Origin: Desulfobaculum bizertense DSM 18034
GTDB lineage: Bacteria; Desulfobacterota; Desulfovibrionia; Desulfovibrionales; Desulfovibrionaceae
Assembly: GCF_900167065.1 (NCBI RefSeq)
Contig: NZ_FUYA01000007.1
Coordinates: 62,001-126,000 of the forward strand
Reading direction: 5' to 3'
Length of the DNA stretch: 64,000 nucleotides
In this document: positions 44,258 to 53,652 of the stretch, one piece after another
Position numbering within the stretch: the stretch's first letter is position 1
Layout: every line of letters begins with the position of its first letter
Notes under the pieces: model-generated
Told to the model about the DNA's origin: nothing
Database searches by the model: none
What the model saw: only the letters and a program-made list of their open reading frames with translations
Made by a program: the position numbers and the translations under genes

Positions 44258-45817
44258 TTAGCGATGTGCGAGTGTTTTGTTAAGGGAACCATGCCCGACG
44301 AGCATGGTTGAGGAACTCAAATCAAGTTCGGGGCGCTGGCGCTGATACTCAATGGACGCCAGTGCAAGGAGAGAATGAAAAATGTAGTCGTGAGAAATTG
44401 GAAGGTCTTTGTTTGCCCAGAGGTTCGCAACGTGCTGTGGAGAGTTTTGGGCATATTTTTTTGAAAACCAGACGATGAGAGGCACTTTTCGTTGCTCAGT
44501 ACGATCAGGGTTGCCGTGGTTAAAGACGCCGTCTTCTCCAAGGGATTCTCCGTGGTCGGAGCAGTAGAGCACAAGCGCATTTTTGTTGCGCACAAGCTCA
44601 ATTGTTCTGTAGAGCAGATCGTCAGTCATCAGGATGCTGTTGTCATAGCTGTTTATGAGCCCCTGTATGTCCGAGGTGGATGACGTGTCTGGTGTCCACT
44701 TCCTGAATTTCTGCGCGTAGCGATTCTTGTATGCCCAGTGACTTCCTCGTGTATGCAATACTACGAAGTGGCTTTTGTTGGGCGTGTCTTGCAAAACTTT
44801 TTTTAGCGCAGGGAGCATCATGTGATCCTGAGCTGTTTTGTATTCAACATTGAAGAATGAACGGAAATAGAGGTTGTCTACGCCAACAAGCGTTCGGGTG
44901 ATTGGATTGCTGTGCCTGTCAAATTTGTCGTTAAGGGAAAACCAGAATGTTTCGAAACCAAGTTTTTGAAAAATGCTAAGGAAAGACGAGCTGGTGACTT
45001 CTGGCTGTGCGGAATCCGCTTCTGTGATCATAATTGGAACAGAGCGGCGGGTGTTTGCAGCAAAAGAAGTGACATCTTTGAAGCTCACAGCATTTTTTTC
45101 TAGAGAAAGTTTTGGGGTCGTGTTCCGATGATAGCCATTCAGTCCAAAATGGTCCGCACGGGCTGATTCTCCAAGGACAAAGATGACATCAAGTGGAACC
45201 TGCTTGGTGCGGTGCGCTTCCAGTTGTGCTGTGTTTTCGATTTTTCCTAGCTCATCAATGGCTGAGGCATTTTTGATATACCCAAAGAAGGCGTTAACAC
45301 TATTGAAAGGTATGATATTTTCAAAGTGGGTCAAGAGCCGTTCATTGTCATAATGCTCTTTGAAGTATGAGCTGTTGAGATTCTGGTATGCTCCTATAAG
45401 AAGCGCACAGAGTATCCCAAAGAATCCCAGATATCTTTTTGTGACGCGCATGCCTGAGAGGGCACGGGACGTGAGAAAGGTCATGGCTCCAGCCATGAGG
45501 AGCCAGAGGAGAAGCCTTGGTTCCAAGAATTCTTTGGCTTCAAAAAATGACGTTTCCAGACAGGCACCAATGATGTCTGGTGTTATTTTAAGCTGGAAGC
45601 TTGAAGTGTAGTATCCCGTTACTGCGGATAAAAGAAAAAGACATGTAAGAAGCGGTGTCTTTGCTCTTTTGCTTAGTGCCAGAAGGGAAAAAATAAAGTT
45701 AAAGAGAAGAAAAATATACAGTCCAACCCACCAGGGCGTTGTGCTTGAAGGAATTTTGTCTGGATTGTAAAGGAAAATCGTGGCCGCTGATATGCATGCA
45801 ATGTAAATATATTTCAT
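44258..45817 (-). CDS. Phosphoethanolamine transferase (EptA/sulfatase family)
   Basis: 519 residues. About five N-terminal hydrophobic segments (residues 1-160) lead to a periplasmic sulfatase-fold domain. Motifs are LGESARADHFGLNGYHRNTT with the metal-binding Glu, SFAANTRRSVPIMI with the likely Thr nucleophile, SHFVVLHTRGSHW and YCSDHGESLGEDG. Such enzymes add phosphoethanolamine to lipid A or other glycans and alter polymyxin sensitivity; the acceptor here is unknown. Bracketed by perfect 49-bp repeats. Confidence 0.9.
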   Translation of the reverse strand: MKYIYIACISAATIFLYNPDKIPSSTTPWWVGLYIFLLFNFIFSLLALSKRAKTPLLTCLFLLSAVTGYYTSSFQLKITPDIIGACLETSFFEAKEFLEPRLLLWLLMAGAMTFLTSRALSGMRVTKRYLGFFGILCALLIGAYQNLNSSYFKEHYDNERLLTHFENIIPFNSVNAFFGYIKNASAIDELGKIENTAQLEAHRTKQVPLDVIFVLGESARADHFGLNGYHRNTTPKLSLEKNAVSFKDVTSFAANTRRSVPIMITEADSAQPEVTSSSFLSIFQKLGFETFWFSLNDKFDRHSNPITRTLVGVDNLYFRSFFNVEYKTAQDHMMLPALKKVLQDTPNKSHFVVLHTRGSHWAYKNRYAQKFRKWTPDTSSTSDIQGLINSYDNSILMTDDLLYRTIELVRNKNALVLYCSDHGESLGEDGVFNHGNPDRTEQRKVPLIVWFSKKYAQNSPQHVANLWANKDLPISHDYIFHSLLALASIEYQRQRPELDLSSSTMLVGHGSLNKTLAHR

Positions 45818-45933
45818 AATTAACTCGAGTAGCTAGGGGCTATATCCTGCCTGAAGTCAAAAAGAAAGCTCAGAGTACGTCGCCGAGAAAATTTGAGAAT
45901 TATGCCTATGGGATGGCAGTATTTTACATACTA

Positions 45934-45982
45934 CAGGGCAGAAAGAATACAAAAGCACGCCTCAGCGTTTACTGGGGCGTGC
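45934..45982 (+). repeat. 49-bp direct repeat, copy 2
   Basis: Identical to 44202-44250, 1732 bp apart. The 3' part overlaps the end of the next minus-strand gene (stop at 45969). Confidence 0.9.
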
Positions 45983-46493
45983 TTTCTGGTTTTACTCTTT
46001 GGAGCTGAATGTAATCGAGAAGCAGGATGAGAATGAGCATGAAAGGAAAGTCGAAATCAAAGAAGATACTTCTCCTAAAGGGGAAGGATTCAGCGAGAGT
46101 AAAGAGGAAATCTGCTAAGCAGTAGACGCCTGCGAATGCGATTAAAGAAAGGATGCCTGAGGATGGAATTCTGGGGAACCCTTTTGAAGTGTCGGGGAAT
46201 ACCATGACAAAGACCTTGAGGCTGGGGTCCGTGTTGTGAAGTACTCTGTGTCCATGAATGAAGTACACGATAAGGAGTGCGCTTATGACGAGATGAGGGA
46301 GGCTTTCGAGACTGATGGGGAAATTGCCGAACCAGAAAAGAGGTGTAGCCTTGTTTGGCGCAAGTCCAAAGGCGAAGCTATTTCCTAGAGATATAAGAGG
46401 AATGAGGAGTGAAAGCTGGAGAACTCTGAGAGAGATGTGCCTCGCGCATGCAATAGCCTGATTCCGTGGGCTGTCGGGAAACTCCGTGTTCAT
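45969..46493 (-). CDS. Unknown membrane protein
   Basis: 174 residues from ATG 46493 (MNTEFPDSPRNQ), preceded by GAGGT. Four hydrophobic segments are visible (LQLSLLIPLISLG, LVISALLIVYFI, LSLIAFAGVYCLADFLF and FMLILILLL). I do not recognise the family. The stop lies inside the second copy of the 49-bp repeat, suggesting the 3' end was redefined by that repeat. Confidence 0.65.
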   Translation of the reverse strand: MNTEFPDSPRNQAIACARHISLRVLQLSLLIPLISLGNSFAFGLAPNKATPLFWFGNFPISLESLPHLVISALLIVYFIHGHRVLHNTDPSLKVFVMVFPDTSKGFPRIPSSGILSLIAFAGVYCLADFLFTLAESFPFRRSIFFDFDFPFMLILILLLDYIQLQRVKPESTPQ

Positions 46494-46887
46494 GTCGACC
46501 TCGCAATGTCTGTTGGTGTAATTAGAAAGACATAGCAATATGAGATAGTTAAGTCGAATTTTGCCGATATTTTGTCTGGAAGTGGCAGAGTCTCCTTTTT
46601 AGGCCTGTGCGTAGGAGATTGGGCGAAGGGGGGCATTGATCGAAAAGCTTTTGAGGAAGTGATAGAGGAATATTACAAGTAAAGCGGTAGGGATGTAGAA
46701 ACTGCAAATCCAACACAAAAGGATGAGGGGCTTGGGTTGGGCTAGGGCGCTGATCAGGTCTTTTTACCAAGATATGGTGCGGGCATTTCGCAGGTGGCAC
46801 CAAAGAGTAAGATAAAGGCAGTTCCTTTTCTGTGAGAGGACTGCCTTGTGTTGCCCAGAGGTTGCTTTAACTTTTAAACTTGAGAGA
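46494..46887 (-). other. Gene-free stretch with a hydrophobic relic frame
   Basis: No convincing gene. One minus-strand frame encodes a hydrophobic run (LILLCWICSFYIPTALLVIF) but has no start with a ribosome-binding site, and runs up against the neighbouring start codon. It may be the remnant of a small membrane protein like the one at 46888-47133. Confidence 0.4.
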
Positions 46888-47133
46888 TTACTTATTACCC
46901 AAAGCATACCCCGCAATGACGCCAAAAATGGTGAAAATATGTGAGTTTTGCGGGTCTTGAACTATATACAAAATTCCAAGGACTGGAATTAGACAAGAGA
47001 AGCAGAGGAGTTTGTAAGTATTAATTCCTATTCCTTGACTTTTTCTTTTAAGCAATTCGAAAATTTTATAGCTAGAGAAAAATAGATAAAAAATAAGAGC
47101 GAATAAACAAATAATTTTAAGCGTGAGTGTCAT
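46888..47133 (-). CDS. Small unknown membrane protein
   Basis: 81 residues, two or three hydrophobic segments (LFALIFYLFFSSYKIFELL, LLCFSCLIPVLGILYIV, IFGVIAGYALG). GGAG five bases before the ATG supports translation. AT-rich compared with neighbours, which with the surrounding patchwork suggests acquired DNA. Family unknown. Confidence 0.6.
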   Translation of the reverse strand: MTLTLKIICLFALIFYLFFSSYKIFELLKRKSQGIGINTYKLLCFSCLIPVLGILYIVQDPQNSHIFTIFGVIAGYALGNK

Positions 47134-47545
47134 TTAGGCTCCGTTTTTAGAATTTTAAGCATCTTTTTATAAATATTGAAGGGTGATTGCAACGTAGGAG
47201 TTTGAAGGAAGGATTGCACCTATATGCGAAAAAAAGGAAGAACGGAATATTTTTTAGAAAAAAGAGACTTGCTGACCGCGATAAAAAAGGGTTTACGCTT
47301 TTACACGTAAACCCTTGAACCGCTTGTTGGGATAGCGTTCCTTGAGGATGTGTTCTCTGCCTGCCGGTGTGAAGGGCCTCATGGCGTTGTATTCCGAACT
47401 CCTTGGCAAGGAAGAAATCTGGAACACATCTGCTGGAGTTATGAGCTGGTGAGAAGCTCGGCCACGAATTCAACGGCTGGGAAAAGATGGGTGCGTATAC
47501 TTTTCGCAAAGCCTGCTGATGTCATGCGGGCTGCCCAGCATATTT
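47134..47545 (-). pseudogene. Stretch with terminator copy and possible gene relic
   Basis: Contains copy 1 of a 37-bp repeat and, upstream on the minus strand, two short frames. One (MTSAGFAKSIRTHLFPAVEF...) ends at a TAA near 47440. Another ends RPFTPAGREHILKERYPNKR FKGLRVKA within the repeat hairpin. They could be parts of one decayed gene or chance frames. No intact gene. Confidence 0.35.
47283..47319 (-). repeat. 37-bp terminator-like repeat, copy 1
   Basis: AAGGGTTTACG/CGTAAACCCTT hairpin with a T-run on the minus strand. It differs from 49192-49228 at one loop base and near its 3' edge. The two copies bracket purT. Here it lies 230 nt after purT and could be its terminator. Confidence 0.8.
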
Positions 47546-48727
47546 TTAATACATAACTTTTATGGCAGCAGACGTCTTCTTTGCTTTTTCTACAGCATCC
47601 TGAATATCGTCAGCAAGGGCCAGAGCGACACCAAGACGGCGCACTCCCGCGCATTCGCCTTTTCCGAAAATCAAAACCTTTGTATCTGCCTCGCGGAGCG
47701 CAAGGTCAACGCCATCAAAGGCTGGCTTGTCTGATGTGCCATTGGACAAGATAACACTTGATGCGGCGGCTCCGTACTGGCGAATACCTGGAATGGGCAA
47801 GCCCAAAATAGCGCGCACATGCAAGGCAAATTCACTTAAATCCTGAGAGATGAGAGTCACGAGTCCCGTGTCGTGAGGGCGAGGGGACACTTCGCTAAAA
47901 ATAATGTCATCATCTTTCACAAAAAGTTCAACGCCGAAAATGCCACGCCCACCGAGGGCGTCTGTGATCTTGCGCGCATACTCCTGTGCTTTTGCGAGGG
48001 CCTTTTCGCTCATGGGTTGCGGCTGCCAGGACTCGCGGTAATCCCCATTTTCCTGCCGGTGGCCAATCGGCGCACAAAAGCTTGTTCCATCAATGTGACG
48101 TACTGTCAGCAGGGTAATTTCATAATCAAAAGGCACAAATTTTTCGATAATGATACGCCCTTCACCAGTGCGGCCTCCGGACTGAGAATATTCCCAGGCC
48201 TTTTGGATATCAGCCTCACTCTTCACAATAGATTGCCCTTTTCCGGAAGAGCTCATGACAGGTTTGATTACACAGGGAATACCAATTTCGACCACTGCGG
48301 CTCGGTACTCTTCTTCTGTGTCGGCGAAACAGTATTTTGATGTGGTTAGGCCCACTTCCTCAGCAGCAAGCCGTCGGACACCTTCACGATCCATTGTCAA
48401 CTTTGTCGCATTGGCCGTAGGGACAATATTGAATCCCTCTTTTTCAAGCTCGACCAAAGTAGACGTCGCAATCGCCTCGATCTCGGGGACAATATAGTCC
48501 GGCTTTTCTTCTGTAATAACCTTTCGAAGTGCCTCACCATCTAACATGGACATGGTATAGGAACGGTGTGCAACCTGCATGGCCGGGGTGTCTTCGTAGC
48601 GATCAACTACAATAACCTCAACGCCAAGACGCTGCGCTTCAATCACAACTTCCTTACCAAGTTCTCCGCCACCAAGAAGCATCATTTTTTTTGCTGATGC
48701 AGTTTTGGCTGTTCCTAATAGTGCCAT
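47546..48727 (-). CDS. purT: Formate-dependent phosphoribosylglycinamide formyltransferase
   Basis: ATP-grasp enzyme forming formyl-GAR from formate in purine synthesis, useful to formate-handling anaerobes. 393 residues from ATG 48727 (MALLGTAKT), with AAGGG upstream. Motifs are [29 protein letters not shown], the ATP-grasp segment [24 protein letters not shown] and the C-terminal [20 protein letters not shown]. Confidence 0.95.
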   Translation of the reverse strand: MALLGTAKTASAKKMMLLGGGELGKEVVIEAQRLGVEVIVVDRYEDTPAMQVAHRSYTMSMLDGEALRKVITEEKPDYIVPEIEAIATSTLVELEKEGFNIVPTANATKLTMDREGVRRLAAEEVGLTTSKYCFADTEEEYRAAVVEIGIPCVIKPVMSSSGKGQSIVKSEADIQKAWEYSQSGGRTGEGRIIIEKFVPFDYEITLLTVRHIDGTSFCAPIGHRQENGDYRESWQPQPMSEKALAKAQEYARKITDALGGRGIFGVELFVKDDDIIFSEVSPRPHDTGLVTLISQDLSEFALHVRAILGLPIPGIRQYGAAASSVILSNGTSDKPAFDGVDLALREADTKVLIFGKGECAGVRRLGVALALADDIQDAVEKAKKTSAAIKVMY

Positions 48728-49191
48728 ACTCAATCCCTTTAAATAAATTTACGTCATGCTTTAGGCAGGAACCCTCTATGCCAAACTTCCTTCCAAATTG
48801 AAAGGATTTCCCTTTTGGATTTTTGCGGCTTCAAACGCCTTTGTTTTTTTTGCGATTTTGTGGGGGGAGTGCTGAGAGTTTAAGGGGGAGGCGTCTCTTG
48901 CAGGGGGGGGCAGTGTTGTGTCAATTGGCTTTGTGAATGTATATTGCGCACGCAACTATATAGAAAAAGAAATACATCTCTTTTTTGTCTGCGTGGCGGA
49001 GGAGCACGGCGAGCTGGTGTAAAAAAGTGGGAGTGTACGGCCTGTCGAAGATATTCCCGGTGGGAGCATTATGTAGGGAATGCCAGAAATGAGGAGTGAG
49101 GTGTTGGTAGCGAAAAGAAAGGAAGAGGCTTGGGGACGAAAAAGTCGCAGAAAAGGTAGGGTGCTGGGTCCCGTTTTTGGGTCCCGCAACA
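48728..49191. other. Gene-free stretch upstream of purT
   Basis: No gene found. It has G-runs and T-runs around 48845-48915 and no repeat shared with the palindrome blocks. It should hold the purT promoter, but I cannot pick a convincing -35/-10 pair. Confidence 0.4.
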
Positions 49192-49228
49192 AAAAAAGGG
49201 TTTACGTTTTTACACGTAAACCCTTGAA
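49192..49228 (-). terminator. 37-bp repeat copy 2: terminator of tRNA-Pro
   Basis: AAGGGTTTACG/CGTAAACCCTT hairpin with TTTTTTT on the minus strand, 6 nt after the tRNA-Pro 3' end. Nearly identical to the element at 47283-47319. Confidence 0.88.
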
Positions 49229-49234
49229 TTCGTT

Positions 49235-49311
49235 TGGTCGGGATGGCGTGATTTGAACACGCGGTCTCTGCGTCCCGAACGCAGCGCTCTACCAAACTGA
49301 GCCACATCCCG
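49235..49311 (-). tRNA. tRNA-Pro (anticodon CGG)
   Basis: 77 nt with encoded CCA. Acceptor CGGGATG/CATCCCG, anticodon arm CTGCG-TTCGGGA-CGCAG gives anticodon CGG, T-arm with TTCAAAT. Decodes CCG. tRNA genes often serve as integration sites, which fits the patchy DNA on its 3' side. Confidence 0.95.
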
Positions 49312-49323
49312 TTGCGGAAAAGA

Positions 49324-49352
49324 CATTTATGTGTTCAGCCCCGCTTTGGCAA
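49324..49352 (-). promoter_or_regulatory. Promoter of tRNA-Pro
   Basis: On the minus strand TTGCCA (49347-49352), 17-bp spacer, TAAATG (49324-49329), 13 bp before the tRNA. The rest of the stretch to 49647 shows A/T-runs and no gene. Confidence 0.6.
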
Positions 49353-49647
49353 GTACTTTTTTCATTTTTCTTGAAAAAAGTGCTTTTTTCCAAAAACTTG
49401 AGCTTTTCACTAGGTCACCCCTGTTCCTTTTCGAATTCCTGCCGATTCAGAAAAAGAGATTTTTCGTTGGATAACGAAATATCATTATCAAATTCCCAGT
49501 TGTCCTTGCCAGATATTTTTTTTACACCTCGACCTAGCACCCCCGCTTACATCTAGCTCTTGAATTTGTAACAACTTTCTCGCAAACGCTTCGCGAGACT
49601 CCGGGTGCTGAATCTGTTTGCTGACTTGCCTCGCTGAACAAGGAGTT

Positions 49648-50715
49648 ATGGCTGTGGTTCGGGTTGTCGTTGTGGATGATTCTGCTTTCATGAGAAAAGC
49701 CATCCAAACCATGCTGGATAAAGATCCAGAAATTCGTGTTGTCGCAACTGCCCGCGACGGACGGGAGGGCGTTGAAAAAGTACGCCTGCACCAGCCCGAT
49801 GTCGTCACTCTCGACATCGAAATGCCGCGCATGGATGGGCTGACCGCTCTGAGACACATTATGATGGAGATGCCTCGGCCTGTGTTGATGGTCAGCTCGC
49901 TGACAACAGAAGGCGCTGAGGCAACACTCAAAGCTATGGAGCTTGGGGCAGTGGATTTTATCCCGAAACAGCTTTCCAGAGTCTCTCTCGATATTATTAA
50001 AATCGAAGAGGATCTGCGTCGAAAAGTGAAAACTGTTGCCCGAAGACGCTTTCGTGCCCCGGTTGCACGACGCGCTGCGCGTCCGGGAAACACTCCCACC
50101 CGTTCCAGACGGGCCGCTCGACCTCGCCCTTCGGGAGCACCCCGGCGTGACGTTGTCGCTATTGGCGTTTCGACTGGCGGACCGCCAGCTGTTCAAAAGC
50201 TCCTGTCGCGACTCCCTGCGGATTTCCCCGCGGGTATTCTCATTGCGCAGCATATGCCTGCAGCTTTTACTGGACCCTTTGCCAAGCGTCTTAACGGCGT
50301 TTGCCCACTTCCCGTCAAAGAAGCAGAGCATGGCGAACGCTTTGCTCCGGGGCACGTGTATGTCGCACAGGGCGGAAAGCACCTGAGAATTGTCCAAAAA
50401 GTGAGCAGAATCGATATTGAAGTTTCGGAACGACCAAGCTCAGCGCTCTATAAACCTTCCGCAAACGAGTTGATGACTTCGGTTGCAGAAGGCGTGGGAC
50501 GTCGCGCCCTTGGCGTTATCCTGACGGGGATGGGTAACGACGGCCGTGATGGAATTCGAGTCGTTAAGCAGCGGGGTGGGCGAGTCCTGGCCCAAAATGA
50601 TTCTTCGTGCGTTGTGTATGGAATGCCAAAGGCTGTTGTTGATGCCGGGCTTGCTGACGAGATTGTAGATATTGAAGATATGGCAGACGCAATCGTAGAG
50701 AATATCTACAGGTAA
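49648..50715 (+). CDS. cheB: Chemotaxis protein-glutamate methylesterase
   Basis: 355 residues. The receiver domain has the acidic pair VVDDSAFM, phospho-acceptor Asp in VTLDIEMPRMDG and Lys in DFIPK. A basic Ala/Arg/Pro linker (residues about 130-165) precedes the methylesterase domain with Ser in GVSTGGPPAV, His in AQHMPA and Asp in GMGNDGRDG. ATG 49648 is only two bases after AAGGAG; GTG 49654 is eight bases after it and may be the true start. Confidence 0.95.
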   Translation: MAVVRVVVVDDSAFMRKAIQTMLDKDPEIRVVATARDGREGVEKVRLHQPDVVTLDIEMPRMDGLTALRHIMMEMPRPVLMVSSLTTEGAEATLKAMELGAVDFIPKQLSRVSLDIIKIEEDLRRKVKTVARRRFRAPVARRAARPGNTPTRSRRAARPRPSGAPRRDVVAIGVSTGGPPAVQKLLSRLPADFPAGILIAQHMPAAFTGPFAKRLNGVCPLPVKEAEHGERFAPGHVYVAQGGKHLRIVQKVSRIDIEVSERPSSALYKPSANELMTSVAEGVGRRALGVILTGMGNDGRDGIRVVKQRGGRVLAQNDSSCVVYGMPKAVVDAGLADEIVDIEDMADAIVENIYR

Positions 50716-50761
50716 CAGCACCATTTCTTTCGCAGAGAGAGTGCTGAAAGGATGAATATTG

Positions 50762-52690
50762 ATGGAAACATGCGTTGAAATTACAGACGTGCTTCAAAAC
50801 GGAAGCCCCGAAGAAATGCGAGAGGCTGCATTTCTTGCTGGAGAGCAAGGCTGCCGTGACGCTATCCCTCTTCTGGCGAACCTTTTGCTCACAGATAATC
50901 TCGGATTGCAGGACGCGGCTGACATGGCTTTGCGACATCTTGGAGGAGAAGAGACCGCAAAGGCTGTTATCCCTATGCTGCGTTCAGAAAGTGCACCTGT
51001 TCGTAACCTCTCTATGGATATACTCCGGGAAATTAGCGCACAGGCAATGGCTCCACTGCTTGCGCTTCAGCATGACGCTGACCCGGATGTCAGAATTTTT
51101 CTTGCGGACATTCTCGGCTCCAGTGCGAGCCCTGATGCTGTTCTTCCGCTTGGTCAGATGTTGCTCAAAGATCCCGCTGTCAACGTGAGAAATCAGGCCG
51201 CCATTAGCCTTGGCGAGCTTGGAATGACAGATGGCGCCCGCTTTTTGAACAAAGCCTTGCAGGATGAAGAATGGGTTCAGTTTGCCGTTGTGGAAGCGCT
51301 GGCCAAAGTTCGGGATGAGGAATCCGTTGGGGCTTTGGCAAAAGCCTTGAGTACCTGCTCCGTGCTGGTCGCATCCATGATTGTGGATGCCCTTGGTGAG
51401 ATGGGAAATATTAAGGCTGTTCCGCTTTTGCTCCGGAACATGGACGGTGCCCCAGAGGCTCTGCGAAACAAGATCGTGAAGGCTGTCATTCAGATTCTTG
51501 GGCCGCAGTCATTAACCTTGCTTACAGAAAAAGAGCAGGCAGATTTTTTACAGTATCTTTTTGAGGCCTTGCAGGACAGCGACACGAGTATTCAGGACGC
51601 TGCCATTCAGGGGCTTGGTGTGACTGGAGGGGAAAAAGCCTCGGAAGAAGTTTTGAACCTCGCCGTTGCAATGGACCCTGAGCACGATCAGGAGCGTCTT
51701 GAAGCTGCTATCTCGGCCCTTGCCTCAATTGGTATGACAAACACCCTTGTGCAGGGACTCCACAGTTCTGACACGCATCAGGTCATGATTATCGTGGACG
51801 TTTTGAACCGCATCGGAGGCGATGAGGTTTGTACGTTGCTGACGGATGTCTTTTGGCAGGTCGAACGCGATGTGCAGCGTTTCATTATTCATGTGCTTGG
51901 GGAATGCGGCGCACCAGTCAAAGATTTTTTCTATGATGTGCTGAATCGGCACAATGACGGCGGAGTGCTCAAAGGCGCCCTTCATTACTTTGGCGAAATG
52001 GTCAAGGAATCCGAAGCCGGAGCCGTTGTCTTTGGCTTTTTGGAGCACCCATTCCCAGATGTTCGCGATGTCGCCCTCGAAGCCTGTGTCGCCATTGGTG
52101 GCGCGGAAATGAGCAAGCGTTTTGTCGTCCTCGCAAAAAGCCCGGAGGCAGAGCATCGGGCCAAGGCTGTGTACGCGCTTGGGCGTTTGGACTGCGTTGG
52201 CAACCTTGAAGAAATCAAGATCGCCCTTGAAGATGAATCGCCAGATGTACGCAAAGCCGCGATTGAGGCCTTTTCGAATTTGAAAAATGGTCTCAGTGCC
52301 TGGCTGCCAGTTATTATTTCTCGGCTCAATGACGAGGATCAGTCTGTGCGCCTTGCCGTTGTCGATTTGCTTGCGGAAGTGCAGCAGTCAGACGTGATTC
52401 CAATCATTGTGAGCGCCCTTGATGATGAAGATGACTGGGTTCGGGTTCGAGCCATTGACGCCCTTGGGCGACATCAGGCCATTGATGCAACCCCACGGCT
52501 TGTGGAGTGCATCGACTCTGACTCCCGGCTCGTCCAGATCAAAGCTATCGAGGTTCTGGGAGAAATCGGCGGGCCTGTCGCCTTCTCGACGCTTCTCGAA
52601 CTTATCGCCGTGGATGATTATGAAATTGCTGGAACCGCGGAGCGATCTCTCGAAAAAATTCAGGAAGATCAGGCAGGGGAGGGGGCATAA
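50762..52690 (+). CDS. HEAT-repeat protein of the chemotaxis cluster
   Basis: 642 residues made almost entirely of HEAT/PBS-lyase-like repeats of about 30-35 residues (PLLANLLLTDNLGLQDAADM, AAIEAFSNLKNGLSAWL, VRVRAIDALGRHQAID). No enzyme motif, signal or membrane segment; acts as a binding scaffold. Its stop overlaps the cheR start (TAATG) and cheB precedes it, so it is co-translated with the adaptation enzymes and is likely part of this chemosensory system. AAGGA lies nine bases before ATG 50762. Confidence 0.88.
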   Translation: METCVEITDVLQNGSPEEMREAAFLAGEQGCRDAIPLLANLLLTDNLGLQDAADMALRHLGGEETAKAVIPMLRSESAPVRNLSMDILREISAQAMAPLLALQHDADPDVRIFLADILGSSASPDAVLPLGQMLLKDPAVNVRNQAAISLGELGMTDGARFLNKALQDEEWVQFAVVEALAKVRDEESVGALAKALSTCSVLVASMIVDALGEMGNIKAVPLLLRNMDGAPEALRNKIVKAVIQILGPQSLTLLTEKEQADFLQYLFEALQDSDTSIQDAAIQGLGVTGGEKASEEVLNLAVAMDPEHDQERLEAAISALASIGMTNTLVQGLHSSDTHQVMIIVDVLNRIGGDEVCTLLTDVFWQVERDVQRFIIHVLGECGAPVKDFFYDVLNRHNDGGVLKGALHYFGEMVKESEAGAVVFGFLEHPFPDVRDVALEACVAIGGAEMSKRFVVLAKSPEAEHRAKAVYALGRLDCVGNLEEIKIALEDESPDVRKAAIEAFSNLKNGLSAWLPVIISRLNDEDQSVRLAVVDLLAEVQQSDVIPIIVSALDDEDDWVRVRAIDALGRHQAIDATPRLVECIDSDSRLVQIKAIEVLGEIGGPVAFSTLLELIAVDDYEIAGTAERSLEKIQEDQAGEGA

Positions 52691-53565
52691 TGTCAGCGCT
52701 GTTTACTCATTCTGCTACTCTCAAGAAGGATTTTGTCATCTCTGCGGAGGAATTTACCCAGCTTCGTGATTTCATTTACTCCAAAAGCGGAATTTTCATC
52801 GCTGATAATCGGAAATATTTGCTGGAAAATCGTCTTCGGAATAGACTCAAGGAGCTGAATCTTAAAAGCTTTAGTGAGTATTATTACTTTTTGCAGTATG
52901 ACATGCAGCGTCGCAAAGAGTTGACCAAGCTCTTTGAGGTCGTGACGACCAACGAAACAAGCTTTTATCGCAATCCGCCGCAGCTTGATGTCTTTCAGAA
53001 GAACGTGTTGAAAGAACTCGTCGAGGAGCAGCGCAGAAAAGGCGAAAAGCGGATTCGTATTTGGTCTGCAGGGTGCTCCACAGGTGAGGAACCCTACACC
53101 ACCGCGATGCAGCTTCACGAAGTCCTGCGTTCCGAAATTGCCGCGTGGGATATTCGCATCACTGCGAACGATCTCTCTGACGCGGTGCTCGCTGCGGCCC
53201 GGCGTGGTGTCTATTCTGAGTATTCTCTCCGAACGACTCCCAAGGAATTCATTCCTCGCTATTTTGAGAATGAAAATGGAAAGTACAAGATTAAGCCCTC
53301 TGTGAAACGGCTCGTGACTTTCGGGCAGATCAACCTGAGCGACAGGATGCAGCTCAAGCGCGTTGAACGGTCGCACATCGTTTTTTGCCGAAATGTCATC
53401 ATCTATTTTGACGACATTATGAAAAAAAAGGTCATTAACTCCTTTTACGACAACTTGCTCGCTGGTGGGTACTTGCTCATTGGACACTCAGAATCGTTGC
53501 ACAATATATCAAGAGCATTTAAACCTGTGCATTACCCCGGCGCTATTATTTATCGAAAATTATAG
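52690..53565 (+). CDS. cheR: Chemotaxis protein methyltransferase
   Basis: Methylates receptor glutamates with SAM. 291 residues. N-terminal helical domain (FTQLRDFIYSKSGIFI; LLENRLRNRLKEL), then NETSFYRNPPQLDVF and SAM-binding WSAGCSTGEEPYT, CRNVIIYFD and GYLLIGHSESL. Start overlaps the HEAT gene stop. Confidence 0.96.
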   Translation: MSALFTHSATLKKDFVISAEEFTQLRDFIYSKSGIFIADNRKYLLENRLRNRLKELNLKSFSEYYYFLQYDMQRRKELTKLFEVVTTNETSFYRNPPQLDVFQKNVLKELVEEQRRKGEKRIRIWSAGCSTGEEPYTTAMQLHEVLRSEIAAWDIRITANDLSDAVLAAARRGVYSEYSLRTTPKEFIPRYFENENGKYKIKPSVKRLVTFGQINLSDRMQLKRVERSHIVFCRNVIIYFDDIMKKKVINSFYDNLLAGGYLLIGHSESLHNISRAFKPVHYPGAIIYRKL

Positions 53566-53602
53566 CGTTGTAAGGCTCTAGGTTAGCTGAGGAAGAAGAC
53601 TG

Positions 53603-53652
53603 GCTGGGGGCCAGCCCCAGCCCGCGAGGGCTGGATGGGCGGGAGGGGGAAG
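53603..53652 (+). repeat. Extra palindromes before repeat copy C
   Basis: GGGGGCCAGCCCC and AGCCCGCGAGGGCT-type inverted repeats directly precede copy C, a partial duplication of its first module. Lies after cheR; may act as its terminator. Confidence 0.55.

Noticed and set aside
46549-46803. 84-codon minus-strand frame (MVPPAKCPHH...)
   Set aside because: Low-complexity, no ribosome-binding site, no recognisable fold; another frame there encodes a hydrophobic relic.
47400-47470. TGA joining the two relic frames after purT as a second selenocysteine codon
   Set aside because: No SECIS-like hairpin follows and the joined sequence has no Sec-type motif; a decayed gene is simpler.
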